A stretch of DNA of 64,000 nt from Schaalia canis (GTDB lineage Bacteria > Actinomycetota > Actinomycetes > Actinomycetales > Actinomycetaceae). The notes under the pieces were generated by a model, which saw only the letters and a program-made list of their open reading frames with translations, was not told where the DNA came from and searched no databases. This document shows positions 33,195 through 42,168 of the stretch, one piece after another (within the stretch, counting starts at the first letter, position 1; every line of letters begins with the position of its first letter). Position numbers and translations under genes: made by a program. The stretch covers positions 248,001 through 312,000 of the forward strand of contig NZ_RQZF01000003.1 in assembly GCF_003858455.1 (NCBI RefSeq). Reading direction: 5' to 3'.

Positions 33195-34400
33195 GTGACC
33201 ACTACACCACGTTCTCGCGTTTCCGCACGCTTCGCTGCAATCACCCCTTCCGCTACCCTGGCCGTCGACGCAAAAGCCAAGGCACTCAAGGCCGCCGGCC
33301 GTCCCGTCATTGGCTTTGGCGCAGGTGAACCCGACTTCGCTACCCCCGATCACATCGTTGAGGCCGCCGTGGCCGCCGCCAAAGACCCGGCCATGCACCG
33401 CTACACGCCCGCCTCAGGCCTGCCCTCCCTACGCGAGGCCATCGCCGCAAAAACCCTGCGCGACTCAGGCTACGAGATTGACCCCACCCAGGTGCTCGTC
33501 ACCAACGGCGGCAAGCAAGCCGTCTTCCAAGCCTTCGCAGCACTGCTTGACCCAGGCGACGAAGTCCTCCTCCCTACCCCCTACTGGACCACCTACCCCG
33601 AGGCCATCGCCCTGGCTGGCGGCGTCACCGTGCCCGTCTTTGCCGGTGCCGACGCCGACTACAAAGTAACCGTCGAACAGCTCGAAGAAGCGCGCACCGA
33701 CCGCACTAAGGTCCTCCTGCACTGCTCGCCCTCCAACCCCACCGGCGCCGTCTACACGCCCGACGAGGTTGTCGCTATCGGCAAATGGGCACTAGAACAC
33801 GGCATCTGGGTCATCACCGACGAAATCTACGAGCACCTGCTGTACGAGGACGCCCAACCCGCCCACATTGTGCGCCTCGTCCCCGAGCTTGCCAACCAAA
33901 CCATCGTCCTCAATGGCGTTGCCAAGACCTACGCCATGACCGGCTGGCGTGTGGGATGGATGATCGGCCCCGGCGACATCATCAAAGCCGCCACCTCATT
34001 CCAATCCCACCTGACCTCCAACGTCTCCAACGTCGCACAAAAGGCAGCCCTCGAAGCACTCGTGTCCCCCATGGACGCCGTCGTTGAAATGCGTACAGCC
34101 TTCGACCGCCGCCGCCGCACCATGATCGACATGCTGCGCCACATTGACGGCTTCGAGGTTCCCGTCCCCAAGGGCGCGTTCTACGCCTACCCCAGCGTCG
34201 AGGCCGTCCTCGGCCGTGAAATCCGCGGAAAGGTCCCCACGACCTCCGCTGAGCTTGCCGACCTCATCCTCGACGAGGTTGAGGTCGCTGTCGTCCCCGG
34301 TGAAGCATTCGGCCCCTCCGGCTTCCTGCGCCTGTCTTACGCCCTCTCTGACGAGGACCTCGTCGAAGGCGTCGGCCGCATCCAGGAGCTGCTGAGCTAA
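33195..34400 (+). CDS. aspC: pyridoxal-phosphate aminotransferase (aspartate aminotransferase type)
   Basis: 401-residue class I/II aminotransferase. It starts at GTG (33195): [16 protein letters not shown]. Family motifs in order: [50 protein letters not shown] (substrate/PLP-binding Asn), TDEIYEHL, and [14 protein letters not shown], where the Lys forms the PLP Schiff base. It ends in [17 protein letters not shown]. Aspartate is the likely donor, but substrate specificity cannot be fixed from sequence alone. A strong terminator follows. Confidence 0.88.
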   Translation: MTTTPRSRVSARFAAITPSATLAVDAKAKALKAAGRPVIGFGAGEPDFATPDHIVEAAVAAAKDPAMHRYTPASGLPSLREAIAAKTLRDSGYEIDPTQVLVTNGGKQAVFQAFAALLDPGDEVLLPTPYWTTYPEAIALAGGVTVPVFAGADADYKVTVEQLEEARTDRTKVLLHCSPSNPTGAVYTPDEVVAIGKWALEHGIWVITDEIYEHLLYEDAQPAHIVRLVPELANQTIVLNGVAKTYAMTGWRVGWMIGPGDIIKAATSFQSHLTSNVSNVAQKAALEALVSPMDAVVEMRTAFDRRRRTMIDMLRHIDGFEVPVPKGAFYAYPSVEAVLGREIRGKVPTTSAELADLILDEVEVAVVPGEAFGPSGFLRLSYALSDEDLVEGVGRIQELLS

Positions 34401-34420
34401 ACCAGCGAGCACACACTGAG

Positions 34421-34475
34421 ACGATGGGTTCTGTGCCCACCACACGCGCGATGTGGGAAGCACAGAACCCATCGT
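34421..34475 (+). terminator. aminotransferase terminator
   Basis: 16-bp perfect stem (34421-34436 with 34460-34475) around a 23-nt loop, followed by TTTTGT on the plus strand, 20 bp after the aminotransferase stop. Confidence 0.85.
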
Positions 34476-34486
34476 TTTGTCATAGG

Positions 34487-34498
34487 TAGAATGACCTC
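34487..34498 (+). promoter_or_regulatory. -10 element directly before the hydrolase gene (possible leaderless start)
   Basis: TAGAAT (34487-34492) is followed by six bases and the ATG at 34499, with no ribosome site. Same spacing as in front of LCP gene 1. No clear -35, because the upstream sequence is the preceding terminator. Confidence 0.4.
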
Positions 34499-35296
34499 AT
34501 GGAGATCCGCTGGCGCCCTGCAGACACCGAAAACCCCCTGGGGACGGTCCTCATTTCCCACGGCTACGCCGAACATTCAGGCCGTTTCATGCACCTGGCA
34601 GATGCCCTGACTGAAGCCGGTTACGACACCTGCTTCTACGACCACGCCGGACACGGCATCTCCCCCGGTAGGCGCGCTTGCGTGGACGTCGGCAAGCTGA
34701 TACTCGACCATGTCGAGCACCGCCGCGCCGCCCTCGCCGATGCGCGAACACCAGAACTCTTCCTTTTCGGTCACTCCATGGGCGGCCTCATCACCGCCGC
34801 CTCCAGCCTGCTTGACCCCACCCACCTGCGCGGCGTCGTCCTGACCGGCCCGGCCTTCCACCCTCTGCCTCATATGCCGCTCGCTGCAGCTAAAGCCATG
34901 CTCCCCGCTGCCCGCCTCGCCCCCTCCACCCCAACCGCACCGCAACGCGAAGGACTTCTCTCCCGCGACCCCGCTGTAGAGGAGGCTTTCCAGGCCGACC
35001 CCCTGACCTACAAGGGCTCCGTACCGCTCCTGACCGGCGCAACCATGACCGTCCAGGGCTATCAAACCCTCGACAATGCGGCCATGGCACGCACCCCCAT
35101 GCTCATCCTGCACGGCAGCGACGACCAACTCACCGACCCTGCAGGCTCCGAACTCTTTGTCACGCGCGCCCGTGAAGCACACCCCAGCCTCGATATTCAC
35201 CTTCGCGTCATCGACGGCGCCCGCCACGAGGTCCTCAACGAACCCGAAGGCCCCTCGCTCATGCGTGACATCATCTTGTGGCTAGGTGAGCACTGA
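34499..35296 (+). CDS. alpha/beta hydrolase (monoacylglycerol lipase-like)
   Basis: 265-residue cytoplasmic serine hydrolase. HGYAEHSGRF (oxyanion region, about 21-30), DHAGHG, the nucleophile elbow GHSMGG (Ser about 92), a catalytic Asp region (LILHGSDDQLTD) and a His near the end (GARHEVLNEPE) match the monoglyceride-lipase branch of the fold. The stop is 2 nt before the deaminase start, so the two genes are cotranscribed. Confidence 0.82.
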   Translation: MEIRWRPADTENPLGTVLISHGYAEHSGRFMHLADALTEAGYDTCFYDHAGHGISPGRRACVDVGKLILDHVEHRRAALADARTPELFLFGHSMGGLITAASSLLDPTHLRGVVLTGPAFHPLPHMPLAAAKAMLPAARLAPSTPTAPQREGLLSRDPAVEEAFQADPLTYKGSVPLLTGATMTVQGYQTLDNAAMARTPMLILHGSDDQLTDPAGSELFVTRAREAHPSLDIHLRVIDGARHEVLNEPEGPSLMRDIILWLGEH

Positions 35297-35298
35297 CA

Positions 35299-36474
35299 GT
35301 GACCTCCACACCCGCATCCCCCCAACGCCGAGCACCCGAACACTGGCCCGCCTCCGCCCGCTTTGCGCGCCGCCACGAAGCCCCCACACCGCGAGTCCCC
35401 CTGCTCACCACTCCCCCGCCCACGCCCGAAGGCCGCCGCGACCTGCGCACCCTCCCCAAGGCTCACCTGCACCTGCATTTCACTGGTGCTATGCGCCCCC
35501 AAACCCTTGTTGAGATGGCGACCGAACAGGGTGTGCGCCTGCCCCCACATCTGCTTGACCTTGACCCGCTGGCCGTTCCCGCCGACGCACGCGGCTGGTT
35601 CCGCTTCCAACGCTCCTACGACTCAGCACGCGCCCTCGTCCGATCCGAAGCCACCATGCGCCGCATCGTCCGAGAAGCAGCCGAAGACGAAGCCCTCGAA
35701 GGATCCGTCCGCCTAGAAATGCAGGTTGACCCCACCTCCTACGCCCCCTGGGTGGGTGGCATCACCCCCGCCCTGGAAATCGTGCTGGACGAGGCCGCAG
35801 CCGCCTCCCGCGATACCGGCGTTGACGTGGCCATCATCGTTGCCGCCTCACGCATCCGACACCCCCTTGACGCCCGCACCCTCGCCCGCCTGGCTGCCCG
35901 CTACGCCGGAACCGGCGCCGGTAAAGTCGTCGGCTTCGGCTTATCGAATGACGAGCGCATGGGGGAAACCTCCGCATTCTCAGCGGCTTTCCGTATCGCG
36001 CGCCAAGCCGGGCTGGCCTCCCTCCCACACGGTGGAGAACTGCTCGGCCCGCAGTCTGTTCGCGAGGTTGTTGCCGCCCTCGCCCCGAAACGCCTTGGCC
36101 ACGGAGTGCGCACCACCGAAGACCCCGACCTACTGCGACGCCTCATTGATGAAGGCGTCGCCTTCGAGGTCTGCCCGACCTCCAATGTGCAGCTCGGCGT
36201 CTACCACGACCTCGGGCATGTGCCACTACCCACCCTGGTTGAAGCAGGCGCAGAAATTGCCCTGAGTGCCGATGACCCACTGCTCTTCCACTCACGCTTG
36301 CTCGCCCAGTACGCGGCAGCACGCGACGTCCACGGCATGAGCGATGCGGCCCTTGCTGACCTGGCCCGCTCCTCAATTCGGGCTTCCCTTGCTGATGAGG
36401 CGTCAAAGGCGCGCTGGTGCGCGCGCATTGACCAGTGGCTCGCCAGCGACCCGGCCACCCATCAGGCGACGTAA
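35299..36474 (+). CDS. add: adenosine deaminase family protein
   Basis: 391-residue amidohydrolase-fold enzyme. GTG start at 35299; the first 50 or so residues are Pro/Arg-rich and not part of the fold, so an internal start is possible. Metal and catalytic motifs: KAHLHLHFTGAM (HxH), SLPHGGE, LGHGVRTTED, VCPTSNVQLG and SADDPLLF (metal Asp). Adenosine is the likely substrate. Related deaminases acting on other adenine nucleosides, such as the menaquinone intermediate aminodeoxyfutalosine, cannot be excluded. Convergent with murB, 8 bp apart. Confidence 0.8.
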   Translation: MTSTPASPQRRAPEHWPASARFARRHEAPTPRVPLLTTPPPTPEGRRDLRTLPKAHLHLHFTGAMRPQTLVEMATEQGVRLPPHLLDLDPLAVPADARGWFRFQRSYDSARALVRSEATMRRIVREAAEDEALEGSVRLEMQVDPTSYAPWVGGITPALEIVLDEAAAASRDTGVDVAIIVAASRIRHPLDARTLARLAARYAGTGAGKVVGFGLSNDERMGETSAFSAAFRIARQAGLASLPHGGELLGPQSVREVVAALAPKRLGHGVRTTEDPDLLRRLIDEGVAFEVCPTSNVQLGVYHDLGHVPLPTLVEAGAEIALSADDPLLFHSRLLAQYAAARDVHGMSDAALADLARSSIRASLADEASKARWCARIDQWLASDPATHQAT

Positions 36475-36482
36475 CGCTCCGC

Positions 36483-37565
36483 CTACCAGCTAATACCCAC
36501 AGCAACCGGCTCAGGCACCAACGTCACACCGAAAGCCTCACGCACCCCATCACGCACCCTACGCGCTAAAGCAACCACGTCGCTCGCCCTCGCCCCACCA
36601 CGATTCGTCAACGCCAACACATGACGGGTCGACAAAGATGCAGGCGCGCCCTCCGACACAGCGAAACCCTTCGCAAAACCCGCGTGATCAATCAACCACG
36701 CAGCCGAGGTCTTCACACGCCCCTGTCCTGCAGGGAAACGCGGCGCGCCCTCCGGCAAAGCGGCGGCGGCCTCGTCAGACAGAATCGGGTTCGTAAAGAA
36801 AGAACCTGCACTCCACGTATCGTGGTCACCCGGATCAAGAACCATACCTTTGCCCCGACGCAGGGACAGAACAGCCTCACGGACTCGGGTGGAGGGGGCA
36901 GACTGGCCCACCTCGACCCCCAGGTGGCGGGCAAGTTCACCATAAAGAACAGGGGCAGACATCGACGAACGCGGCAGCGAGAAGGTCACGCTCAACACCA
37001 CCCAACGGCCGGTCGGGCCATAGGTTCTCCCCGAGGGCTGAGGGGTGGACAGAGACTCTTTCAACACCGAATGGCGGTAGCTCAGATGGAGGTCCTCACG
37101 GCTCAAAGTGACGATTTTACGAGCGTCACGATCCCAGGCCCGAACCTCCTTCAAAGTGGCGCTGACGTCTTGACCGTAAGCCCCCACATTCTGCACCGGC
37201 GAGGCCCCCACAGTACCCGGAATACCAGAAAGGGCTTCCAGACCAGACAGGCCTTCCTCAAGAGTCCACGCCACGAACATGTCCCAATTCGTGCCCGCAC
37301 TGGCCTGCACGCTGACGTTCGCGCCATCATCAACGACCGTGATCTCACTGCGAGCGTCCTGCAAAACAAGGCCTTCAAAGCCGTCGTCTGAGGCAAGAAT
37401 ATTTGACCCGCCGCCGATAATCAGCAAAGGCGTGCCATCGGCGTCAGCCTCGCGAATCTGGGCGATGAGCTCGGCCTCAGAACCCGCACGCACAAAGCGA
37501 TCAATGGGGCCTCCGACGCGGAAGGTCGTCAGGTCCGCAAGGGTATAGCCCCGAAGTACCGTCAT
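36483..37565 (-). CDS. murB: UDP-N-acetylenolpyruvoylglucosamine reductase
   Basis: 360-residue FAD enzyme that makes UDP-N-acetylmuramate for peptidoglycan. FAD-binding start TTFRVGGP, then LIIGGGSNIL, GLSGIPGTVGASPVQNVGAYGQ (catalytic loop), LSYRHSV, and SAGSFFTNP with the serine proton donor. ATG start. In related genomes it often sits near rpmG, as here. Confidence 0.95.
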   Translation of the reverse strand: MTVLRGYTLADLTTFRVGGPIDRFVRAGSEAELIAQIREADADGTPLLIIGGGSNILASDDGFEGLVLQDARSEITVVDDGANVSVQASAGTNWDMFVAWTLEEGLSGLEALSGIPGTVGASPVQNVGAYGQDVSATLKEVRAWDRDARKIVTLSREDLHLSYRHSVLKESLSTPQPSGRTYGPTGRWVVLSVTFSLPRSSMSAPVLYGELARHLGVEVGQSAPSTRVREAVLSLRRGKGMVLDPGDHDTWSAGSFFTNPILSDEAAAALPEGAPRFPAGQGRVKTSAAWLIDHAGFAKGFAVSEGAPASLSTRHVLALTNRGGARASDVVALARRVRDGVREAFGVTLVPEPVAVGISW

Positions 37566-37992
37566 TACTCTCGCTCTTTCTGCTCGCGGGTTTTCTCAGC
37601 CCGAGGGTTGCGGTCCGGGCCGAGGGGGGGGTGTCGAGTCTGGGGGACATGATCCTGGCTGGGGGTTGCCCCATGTGGATGCTGTCCTTCACACCACAGT
37701 GGCGTGAGCCTCGTAGAGGAGGCCTTATGACGGTATCACTAAACAGGGGGAAGAATGCGTACCTCGGCGTAGGTTGCGAAAGACCTCCCGGTGAGGGGTC
37801 TAAAGGGTGACAAGCACGAGCAGCACGGACACCGAACAGTCCAGGAAAAAGTTCGCATCTCCAACTGTCGTATACCCCTAAAACCCCTATCACCCGGAAA
37901 GAGTCAACATCTCCTTGTGTCCTGTATTTGTCCTGTGGCCCCGGAAAGCGGGGTGGGAGAACAATGCTGAGAGCGGAAGGGAAAAGAAAAAT
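37566..37992. other. intergenic region between murB and rpmG
   Basis: About 430 bp without a gene I can support. Open frames here have no recognisable domain or ribosome site. It contains an 8-base run of G at about 37624. Presumably carries the murB promoter. Confidence 0.4.
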
Positions 37993-38016
37993 CCCCGGGG
38001 AGTGAACTCCTCGGGG
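37993..38016 (-). terminator. rpmG terminator
   Basis: Stem CCCCGGGGAG/CTCCTCGGGG (37993-38002 with 38007-38016, one mismatch), followed on the minus strand by ATTTTTCTTTTCCC. Ends the tRNA-Tyr/Thr/Met-rpmG transcription unit. Confidence 0.85.
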
Positions 38017-38033
38017 TATTTCCTTTACTGCAA

Positions 38034-38204
38034 TCAGCGAGTCTCGCGGTGTGCCGTGGACTTACGGCAGCGCGGGCAGTACTTCTGCAGTTCAAGACGA
38101 TCCGGCGTGTTACGACGGTTCTTCTTGGTGATGTAGTTACGCTCCTTGCACACTGAGCAGGCCAGCGTGATCTTCGGGCGAACGTCCTGGGACTTGCTTG
38201 CCAC
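38034..38204 (-). CDS. rpmG: 50S ribosomal protein L33
   Basis: 56-residue ribosomal protein, easily missed because of its size. It starts at GTG (38204): [16 protein letters not shown], and ends STAHRETR. Two CxxC pairs (CSVC, CPRC) mark it as the zinc-binding form. tRNA genes precede it and a terminator follows. Confidence 0.95.
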   Translation of the reverse strand: MASKSQDVRPKITLACSVCKERNYITKKNRRNTPDRLELQKYCPRCRKSTAHRETR

Positions 38205-38263
38205 GGTGGTACCTCACTTATGCTTGGTTGGTCGATGCGCGACCTTGTTTAAGAGACGCTTGG

Positions 38264-38337
38264 TAGCGGGGGCGGGGCTCGAACCCGCGACCTCACGATT
38301 ATGAGTCGTGCGCTCTGACCAGCTGAGCTACCCCGCC
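38264..38337 (-). tRNA. tRNA-Met (CAT)
   Basis: 74-nt cloverleaf on the minus strand: acceptor GGCGGGG/CCCCGCT (G-U at position 1), anticodon loop ACTCATAA, T-loop GGTTCGAGCC. Probably the elongator type, since it lacks the initiator-specific acceptor mismatch and GGG/CCC anticodon stem. Confidence 0.92.
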
Positions 38338-38365
38338 GCAGCGGCGCGGCTCTTGCCGCGACCAG

Positions 38366-38438
38366 AGCCCCGAAAGGGAATCGAACCCTTGACCTTCTCC
38401 TTACCATGGAGATGCTCTGCCGACTGAGCTATCGGGGC
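38366..38438 (-). tRNA. tRNA-Thr (GGT)
   Basis: 73-nt cloverleaf on the minus strand: acceptor GCCCCGA/TCGGGGC, anticodon stem TCTCC/GGAGA with loop ATGGTAA, T-loop GGTTCGATTCC. Confidence 0.94.
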
Positions 38439-38533
38439 AACGTCGAGAACCTTACATCACTTTCGATCTGCTTTGCAAATCCATTTAAGCGAGAAGAAAC
38501 TCACGTTTTGATCGAAGTTTTATCTCCGATCAG

Positions 38534-38615
38534 TGGCGGGAGAGGGATTCGAACCCCCGAAGCATTCCGCGTCTGATTTACAGTCAGATCCCTTTGGCCA
38601 CTCGGGAATCCCGCC
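38534..38615 (-). tRNA. tRNA-Tyr (GTA)
   Basis: 82-nt class II cloverleaf on the minus strand with a long variable arm: acceptor GGCGGGA/TCCCGCC, anticodon loop ACTGTAAAT, T-loop GGTTCGAATCC. Confidence 0.94.
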
Positions 38616-38719
38616 ATGCCGCCGTTTGGGCGACGACATGAAACAATAGCAGGGTCGACACGTCCAACGCCAATCCGATAGGACGTGCACTGCAACACAT
38701 CTTGAGAAAGGGCTGAAAA

Positions 38720-39223
38720 ATGGCCGATTCTTCCTTCGATATCGTCTCTAAGCTCGACCGCCAAGAGGTCGACAACGCCGTCAACCAGGCAGCCAAAGAG
38801 GTCGCACAGCGCTACGACTTCCGCAATGTTGATGCAGCGATCCGCCTATCCGGTGACGCCATTGAGATGGAAGCCAACTCCCCCGAACGTGTCATGGCTA
38901 TCCTTGATGTGCTCGAAACTAAGCTCATCCGCCGTGGCGTATCCCTCAAGGCCCTTGATCTTGAGGGGCGCGAGCCAAAGGCCTCCGGCAAGATCTACAA
39001 GCTCGTTGCACCCCTGCGCGAGGGCCTCAGCCAAGAGGTTGCGAAGAAGATCACAAAGCTGATCCGTGATGAGGGTCCTAAGGGCGTGAAGGCTCAGATT
39101 CAGGGCGACGAAGTGCGCGTCTCCTCGAAATCCCGTGACGATCTCCAGGCCGTCATTGCCCTGTTGAAAGGTGAAGCCGGGGCCAATATTGACGCTGCTT
39201 TGCAGTTCGTGAACTACCGCTGA
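38720..39223 (+). CDS. YajQ-family nucleotide-binding protein
   Basis: 167-residue cytoplasmic protein of the UPF0234/YajQ family, members of which bind nucleotides (cyclic di-GMP in Xanthomonas). It starts [21 protein letters not shown] and contains RYDFRN and [19 protein letters not shown], both typical. GAAAGGG upstream of the ATG. Its role in actinobacteria is not established. Confidence 0.93.
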   Translation: MADSSFDIVSKLDRQEVDNAVNQAAKEVAQRYDFRNVDAAIRLSGDAIEMEANSPERVMAILDVLETKLIRRGVSLKALDLEGREPKASGKIYKLVAPLREGLSQEVAKKITKLIRDEGPKGVKAQIQGDEVRVSSKSRDDLQAVIALLKGEAGANIDAALQFVNYR

Positions 39224-39375
39224 GGTGATGACAGAGGATAGCCCAGCTCCGCTGAAGACTCTCACTGGAAAAGGGCACCTACCACAGGGATGACAGGGTG
39301 CTCACGCATCGCAGCGATTGCCTGTGTGTGCACAGGAAATCTCAATGGATGTCAGGTTCTTGTCTGGCACGGGCA

Positions 39376-39463
39376 TGATTACCCGTACCTACGCAGGTGA
39401 GGCGTCGTGATTCCTGCGGGAGTGCAGCCGTCTATCTGATTACCCGCGCCTACTCAGGTGAGG
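39376..39463. repeat. pair of 27-bp direct repeats downstream of yajQ
   Basis: Copies at 39376-39402 and 39437-39463 differ at 3 of 27 positions (TGATTACCCG then CCTAC and CAGGTGAGG). In one frame both read ITR(T/A)Y(A/S)GE. The surrounding 39224-39589 has no gene I can recognise. It ends in a terminator (39590-39619), so a small transcript is possible. Confidence 0.6.
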
Positions 39464-39589
39464 TCCTCACACCTGTGACCTCTGAGCCCCTTATAAGCGT
39501 CTTCAACATCGACTGCTCTGCCATCCAGACCCCAGCCAGTAGTGGGTGCCGTCGCAGCTCGGCCATCAGTCCTCAACCGTCCACAGCCC

Positions 39590-39619
39590 AGGGTGGGCCG
39601 CAAACATGCGGCCCACCCT
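39590..39619 (+). terminator. terminator downstream of yajQ
   Basis: 13-bp perfect stem (39590-39602 with 39607-39619, loop AACA), followed on the plus strand by a pyrimidine-rich tract (TTCGCTTTCTTCTTCTC). It lies 366 bp after the yajQ stop, so either the yajQ transcript has a long tail or a separate small RNA ends here. Confidence 0.75.
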
Positions 39620-39647
39620 TTCGCTTTCTTCTTCTCTTTGCGCGTCA

Positions 39648-39708
39648 TGTACTGCTTAGCGTTTTGCGTACGTGGTGTGCCGCGTACATGAGGCGCCAAC
39701 ATATACAC
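39648..39708. repeat. family-2 palindromic repeat, copy A
   Basis: 61 bp beginning TGTACTGCTTAGCG and containing TGCGTACGTGGTGTGCCGCG. Ungapped alignment to copy B (41006-41066) gives about 45/61 matches in the same orientation. It lies 28 bp beyond the terminator at 39619 and 160 bp before the DUF559-like gene. Confidence 0.75.
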
Positions 39709-39868
39709 AAAGCGCTAGAGCGTACACATCGAGGCGGCACACTATCTTCCCTTTTCCACAGTTGAAACGCCTCGGAGAGGTTATCCACACTCGCTTGCGA
39801 GCGGATTAGCGCCTTTGGTCAATATCGCGCACCCTCAAGGAAGGAACGCATCAGAAAAGAGGAGCGCA

Positions 39869-40990
39869 ATGGCACAGGCACAGGCACAGGCACACAGCAT
39901 CCCTCAAAAAGGAACCACCAGACAAGCCAACAATCCCCCGCAAACCGAGCAAACAATCCTCAACATTGCCCATCACATGCTGACAACCGCACATGGCGCC
40001 CACACAAAACACCGGAAGGAACTCAGATCTGGGCACTACCTTCCCATCAGGAGAGGTTTCTACCTCAACCGGAACTCTCTTCCAGCGGAGCACAGCCTGT
40101 GGCAGCATCAGCGGACGGTTGCTATTGCACGCCATATTGCCCACTATGCAACCCACCGCCACATTGACGCCTTCACTCACCAGTCTGCCCTGCTACTCCG
40201 TGGCCTCCCGATCCTGCGCAGACCGGGGACAATCCACGAACGCAGACACGCATCCAGGGGCAGACACCCCATCATTTACCCTCCGGTAAAGCTCGATGGG
40301 CAGATGCTTTGTCCGTCCGCTCCCGTCCTCATTCATGCAGGATCATTCCTAGGCGACCACGTGGAGATTCTGGGCGGGCTACCCGTGACAAGCCTGCGCG
40401 AAACCGCCAGGGACATTCTTGCCTACAGCACTCCGGTAGAAGCCGTCGCAGAGGTGTCCATGCTGATGCGCCACGCCTGCGGTTATAACCGATGGCGGAA
40501 GGAAGAATCCGACACACACGCATCGGCAGTTCGGAGCCTCATAGAAGAAGCAATCGACGAAGTTAGCTCACCGTGGGGAAAACAGCGGGCACATGAACTG
40601 CTCTCTCTTTGTGATCCCTCCTGTGAATCCATCGCCGAAAGCTACTTCAACTGGTTCCTTCACGCCTTTAACGCCCGCCCATGGCAGACGCAGGTTGAGA
40701 TCACGGTCGATGGAGCGCTGTATGTCGCCGATTTCTGTTTCCCTGAGCAAAGGGTTCTTATCGAGGTTGAAGGGTTCAGCAAGCTAGGTGCACAGCAGGA
40801 CGAGATCGGGAAAAACCTCAGCGCTTTGATGCGGCGCGACAATATCTTGACCTCACAGGGCTGGAACCTTATCCATCTACCCGCACGACAGATGTATGTC
40901 GATCCAATGGAACTCCATGTTCATCTTCGTCAAGTGATTGGGGGCGTCTTTACACCGAAGCCGCCTCACCGGTGGCTCCTCGACAGTTAA
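39869..40990 (+). CDS. AbiEi-like/DUF559-type protein with PD-(D/E)XK-like C-terminus
   Basis: 373-residue protein of uncertain function. I chose the ATG at 39869 (GAGGAG 5 nt upstream) over a TTG at 39815. The N-terminus starts with a short Ala-Gln repeat (MAQAQAQAH). It then shows the AbiEi-like layout: a wing YLPIRRGFYLNR, a helix, and FTHQSALLLRGLPIL. The C-terminal part has the DUF559/Vsr-like nuclease pattern YVADFCFPEQ ... IEVEGFSKLG, which is D-x(9)-E-x-E-G-x-x-K, then a helix and GWNLIHLPARQM. The same residues are spaced identically in 11159-12181. No toxin partner is adjacent. It is flanked by family-2 repeats 160 bp upstream and 15 bp downstream. Could be a nuclease, regulator or orphan antitoxin. 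Confidence 0.75.
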   Translation: MAQAQAQAHSIPQKGTTRQANNPPQTEQTILNIAHHMLTTAHGAHTKHRKELRSGHYLPIRRGFYLNRNSLPAEHSLWQHQRTVAIARHIAHYATHRHIDAFTHQSALLLRGLPILRRPGTIHERRHASRGRHPIIYPPVKLDGQMLCPSAPVLIHAGSFLGDHVEILGGLPVTSLRETARDILAYSTPVEAVAEVSMLMRHACGYNRWRKEESDTHASAVRSLIEEAIDEVSSPWGKQRAHELLSLCDPSCESIAESYFNWFLHAFNARPWQTQVEITVDGALYVADFCFPEQRVLIEVEGFSKLGAQQDEIGKNLSALMRRDNILTSQGWNLIHLPARQMYVDPMELHVHLRQVIGGVFTPKPPHRWLLDS

Positions 40991-41005
40991 CACCCCGGCA
41001 CTTCA

Positions 41006-41066
41006 TGTACAGGTTGACGCCCTGCGTACATGGTGTACCGCGCACAAAAGGCGCTAACCCGTACAC
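41006..41066. repeat. family-2 palindromic repeat, copy B
   Basis: 61 bp. The outer arms TGTACAGGTTGACGCC and GGCGCTAACCCGTACA are imperfect inverted repeats, with a smaller nested palindrome (TGCGTACA ... TGTACCGCGCA). It fills the 90-bp space between the convergent DUF559-like gene and htpX, so it might also serve as their shared terminator. Confidence 0.82.
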
Positions 41067-41080
41067 AAGTCAGACAGACG

Positions 41081-41950
41081 TCAGTAGCCGGCCATCTTCT
41101 CGAGGCGAGCAATGCGATCATCCATTGGTGGGTGTGTGGCGAAGAGATTACGGATCCCTGCCCCACGGAAGGGGTTGGCAATCATCATTGAGGCCACATT
41201 CTGATGTGCTGGCGTCGGAGACAGCGGCACATGATCCGTTCCAGCCTCTAGCTTCCGCAAGGCTGAAGCCAGGGCCAAAGGATCCTGCGTCAACGCGGCC
41301 CCATCCTCGTCAGCGTCATATTCACGGGTGCGCGAAATCGAAAACTGAATAAGCATCGCCGCAACAGGGGCAAGGAAGGCCATAAGCAGCATCACCAGAG
41401 GATTCACGGAGTTCTCATCACGACGGCCACCACCAAAGAACATCAACCCCTGCGCCACCGAGGTAATCAAACCCGCAATTGCCGCCGCAACAGAAGACGT
41501 CAAAATGTCGCGGTTATAGACATGCATCAGCTCGTGCCCCAAAACACCACGAAGCTCGCGCTCATTGAGGAGCTGCAAAATACCCTCAGTACAACACACG
41601 GCAGCATTTTGCGGATTACGACCCGTAGCAAAAGCATTGGGAGTACGCGTGGGCGCAATCCAAATCGTTGGAGCAGGCTGACCGGCACGCGCCGACAATT
41701 CGTTGACAATCCGATGCAGGGCGGGGGCCTCGGCCTCGGACACCTGGTAGGCGTTCATTGAACGCAGGGCCAGCGTCGCTGAGTTCCAATAGGAATAGAA
41801 GGTCGTCCCCAGACCAATCAGGGCGAACCCAAAAAGAAAAATCGGACGCCCCGTGGATTGGGCGATAATCCCACCAATTGCCAAGAGAATCAGCCACAGG
41901 CCGCCGAAAAGCATCGCGGTCTTTAGGCCGTTGTGATGACCGTGTCCCAT
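41081..41950 (-). CDS. htpX: membrane zinc metalloprotease HtpX
   Basis: 289-residue M48 peptidase involved in membrane-protein quality control. I chose the ATG at 41950 (MGHGHHNGLKTAM; AAAGG at 6-nt spacing); the frame is open further upstream. Two N-terminal transmembrane helices, the zinc-binding GHELMHVYNRD (HExxH), two further hydrophobic segments and the third-ligand region RTREYDADEDGA are all present. It ends MDDRIARLEKMAGY. Confidence 0.95.
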   Translation of the reverse strand: MGHGHHNGLKTAMLFGGLWLILLAIGGIIAQSTGRPIFLFGFALIGLGTTFYSYWNSATLALRSMNAYQVSEAEAPALHRIVNELSARAGQPAPTIWIAPTRTPNAFATGRNPQNAAVCCTEGILQLLNERELRGVLGHELMHVYNRDILTSSVAAAIAGLITSVAQGLMFFGGGRRDENSVNPLVMLLMAFLAPVAAMLIQFSISRTREYDADEDGAALTQDPLALASALRKLEAGTDHVPLSPTPAHQNVASMMIANPFRGAGIRNLFATHPPMDDRIARLEKMAGY

Positions 41951-42168
41951 CATCATCCTTTCAAGTATTGCTTCAACCGTAGCCGCGTTTTCCTCACCCA
42001 GCATGTTGAAAACGCACATTCGGATGCTCTACAGCGCACGGCTGCACTTATTCCCCGCCTCGCTCATGGCAGGCTTGTTACATCTTCCGGGGGTTAGGCG
42101 GCGTACTTTAGGCAACGAGGGGAGCAAAACCCCCAAGGTGGGAATAAGAAAGGCAGAAACAAAACGAT

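Larger units (their letters stand above)
39648..41066. mobile_element. candidate gene cassette: second DUF559-like gene between palindromic repeats
   Basis: A 1,419-bp segment bounded by two 61-bp family-2 palindromes in direct orientation, holding only the gene 39869-40990. A third, solitary copy lies at 52606-52666. It parallels the family-1 cassette at 11030-12359 with a related gene inside. No transposase seen; mobility is inferred from structure only. Confidence 0.4.

Noticed and set aside
37501-37893. 130-codon minus-strand frame upstream of murB
   Set aside because: Overlaps the murB start, lacks a ribosome site and any recognisable domain, and has atypical composition.
39224-39620. 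RNase P RNA, tmRNA or SRP RNA downstream of yajQ
   Set aside because: The conserved core motifs of these RNAs are not present on either strand.
39397-39765. 122-codon plus-strand frame across the direct repeat, the terminator and repeat copy A
   Set aside because: It would be translated through a strong terminator and a palindrome; composition is irregular and no family is recognised.
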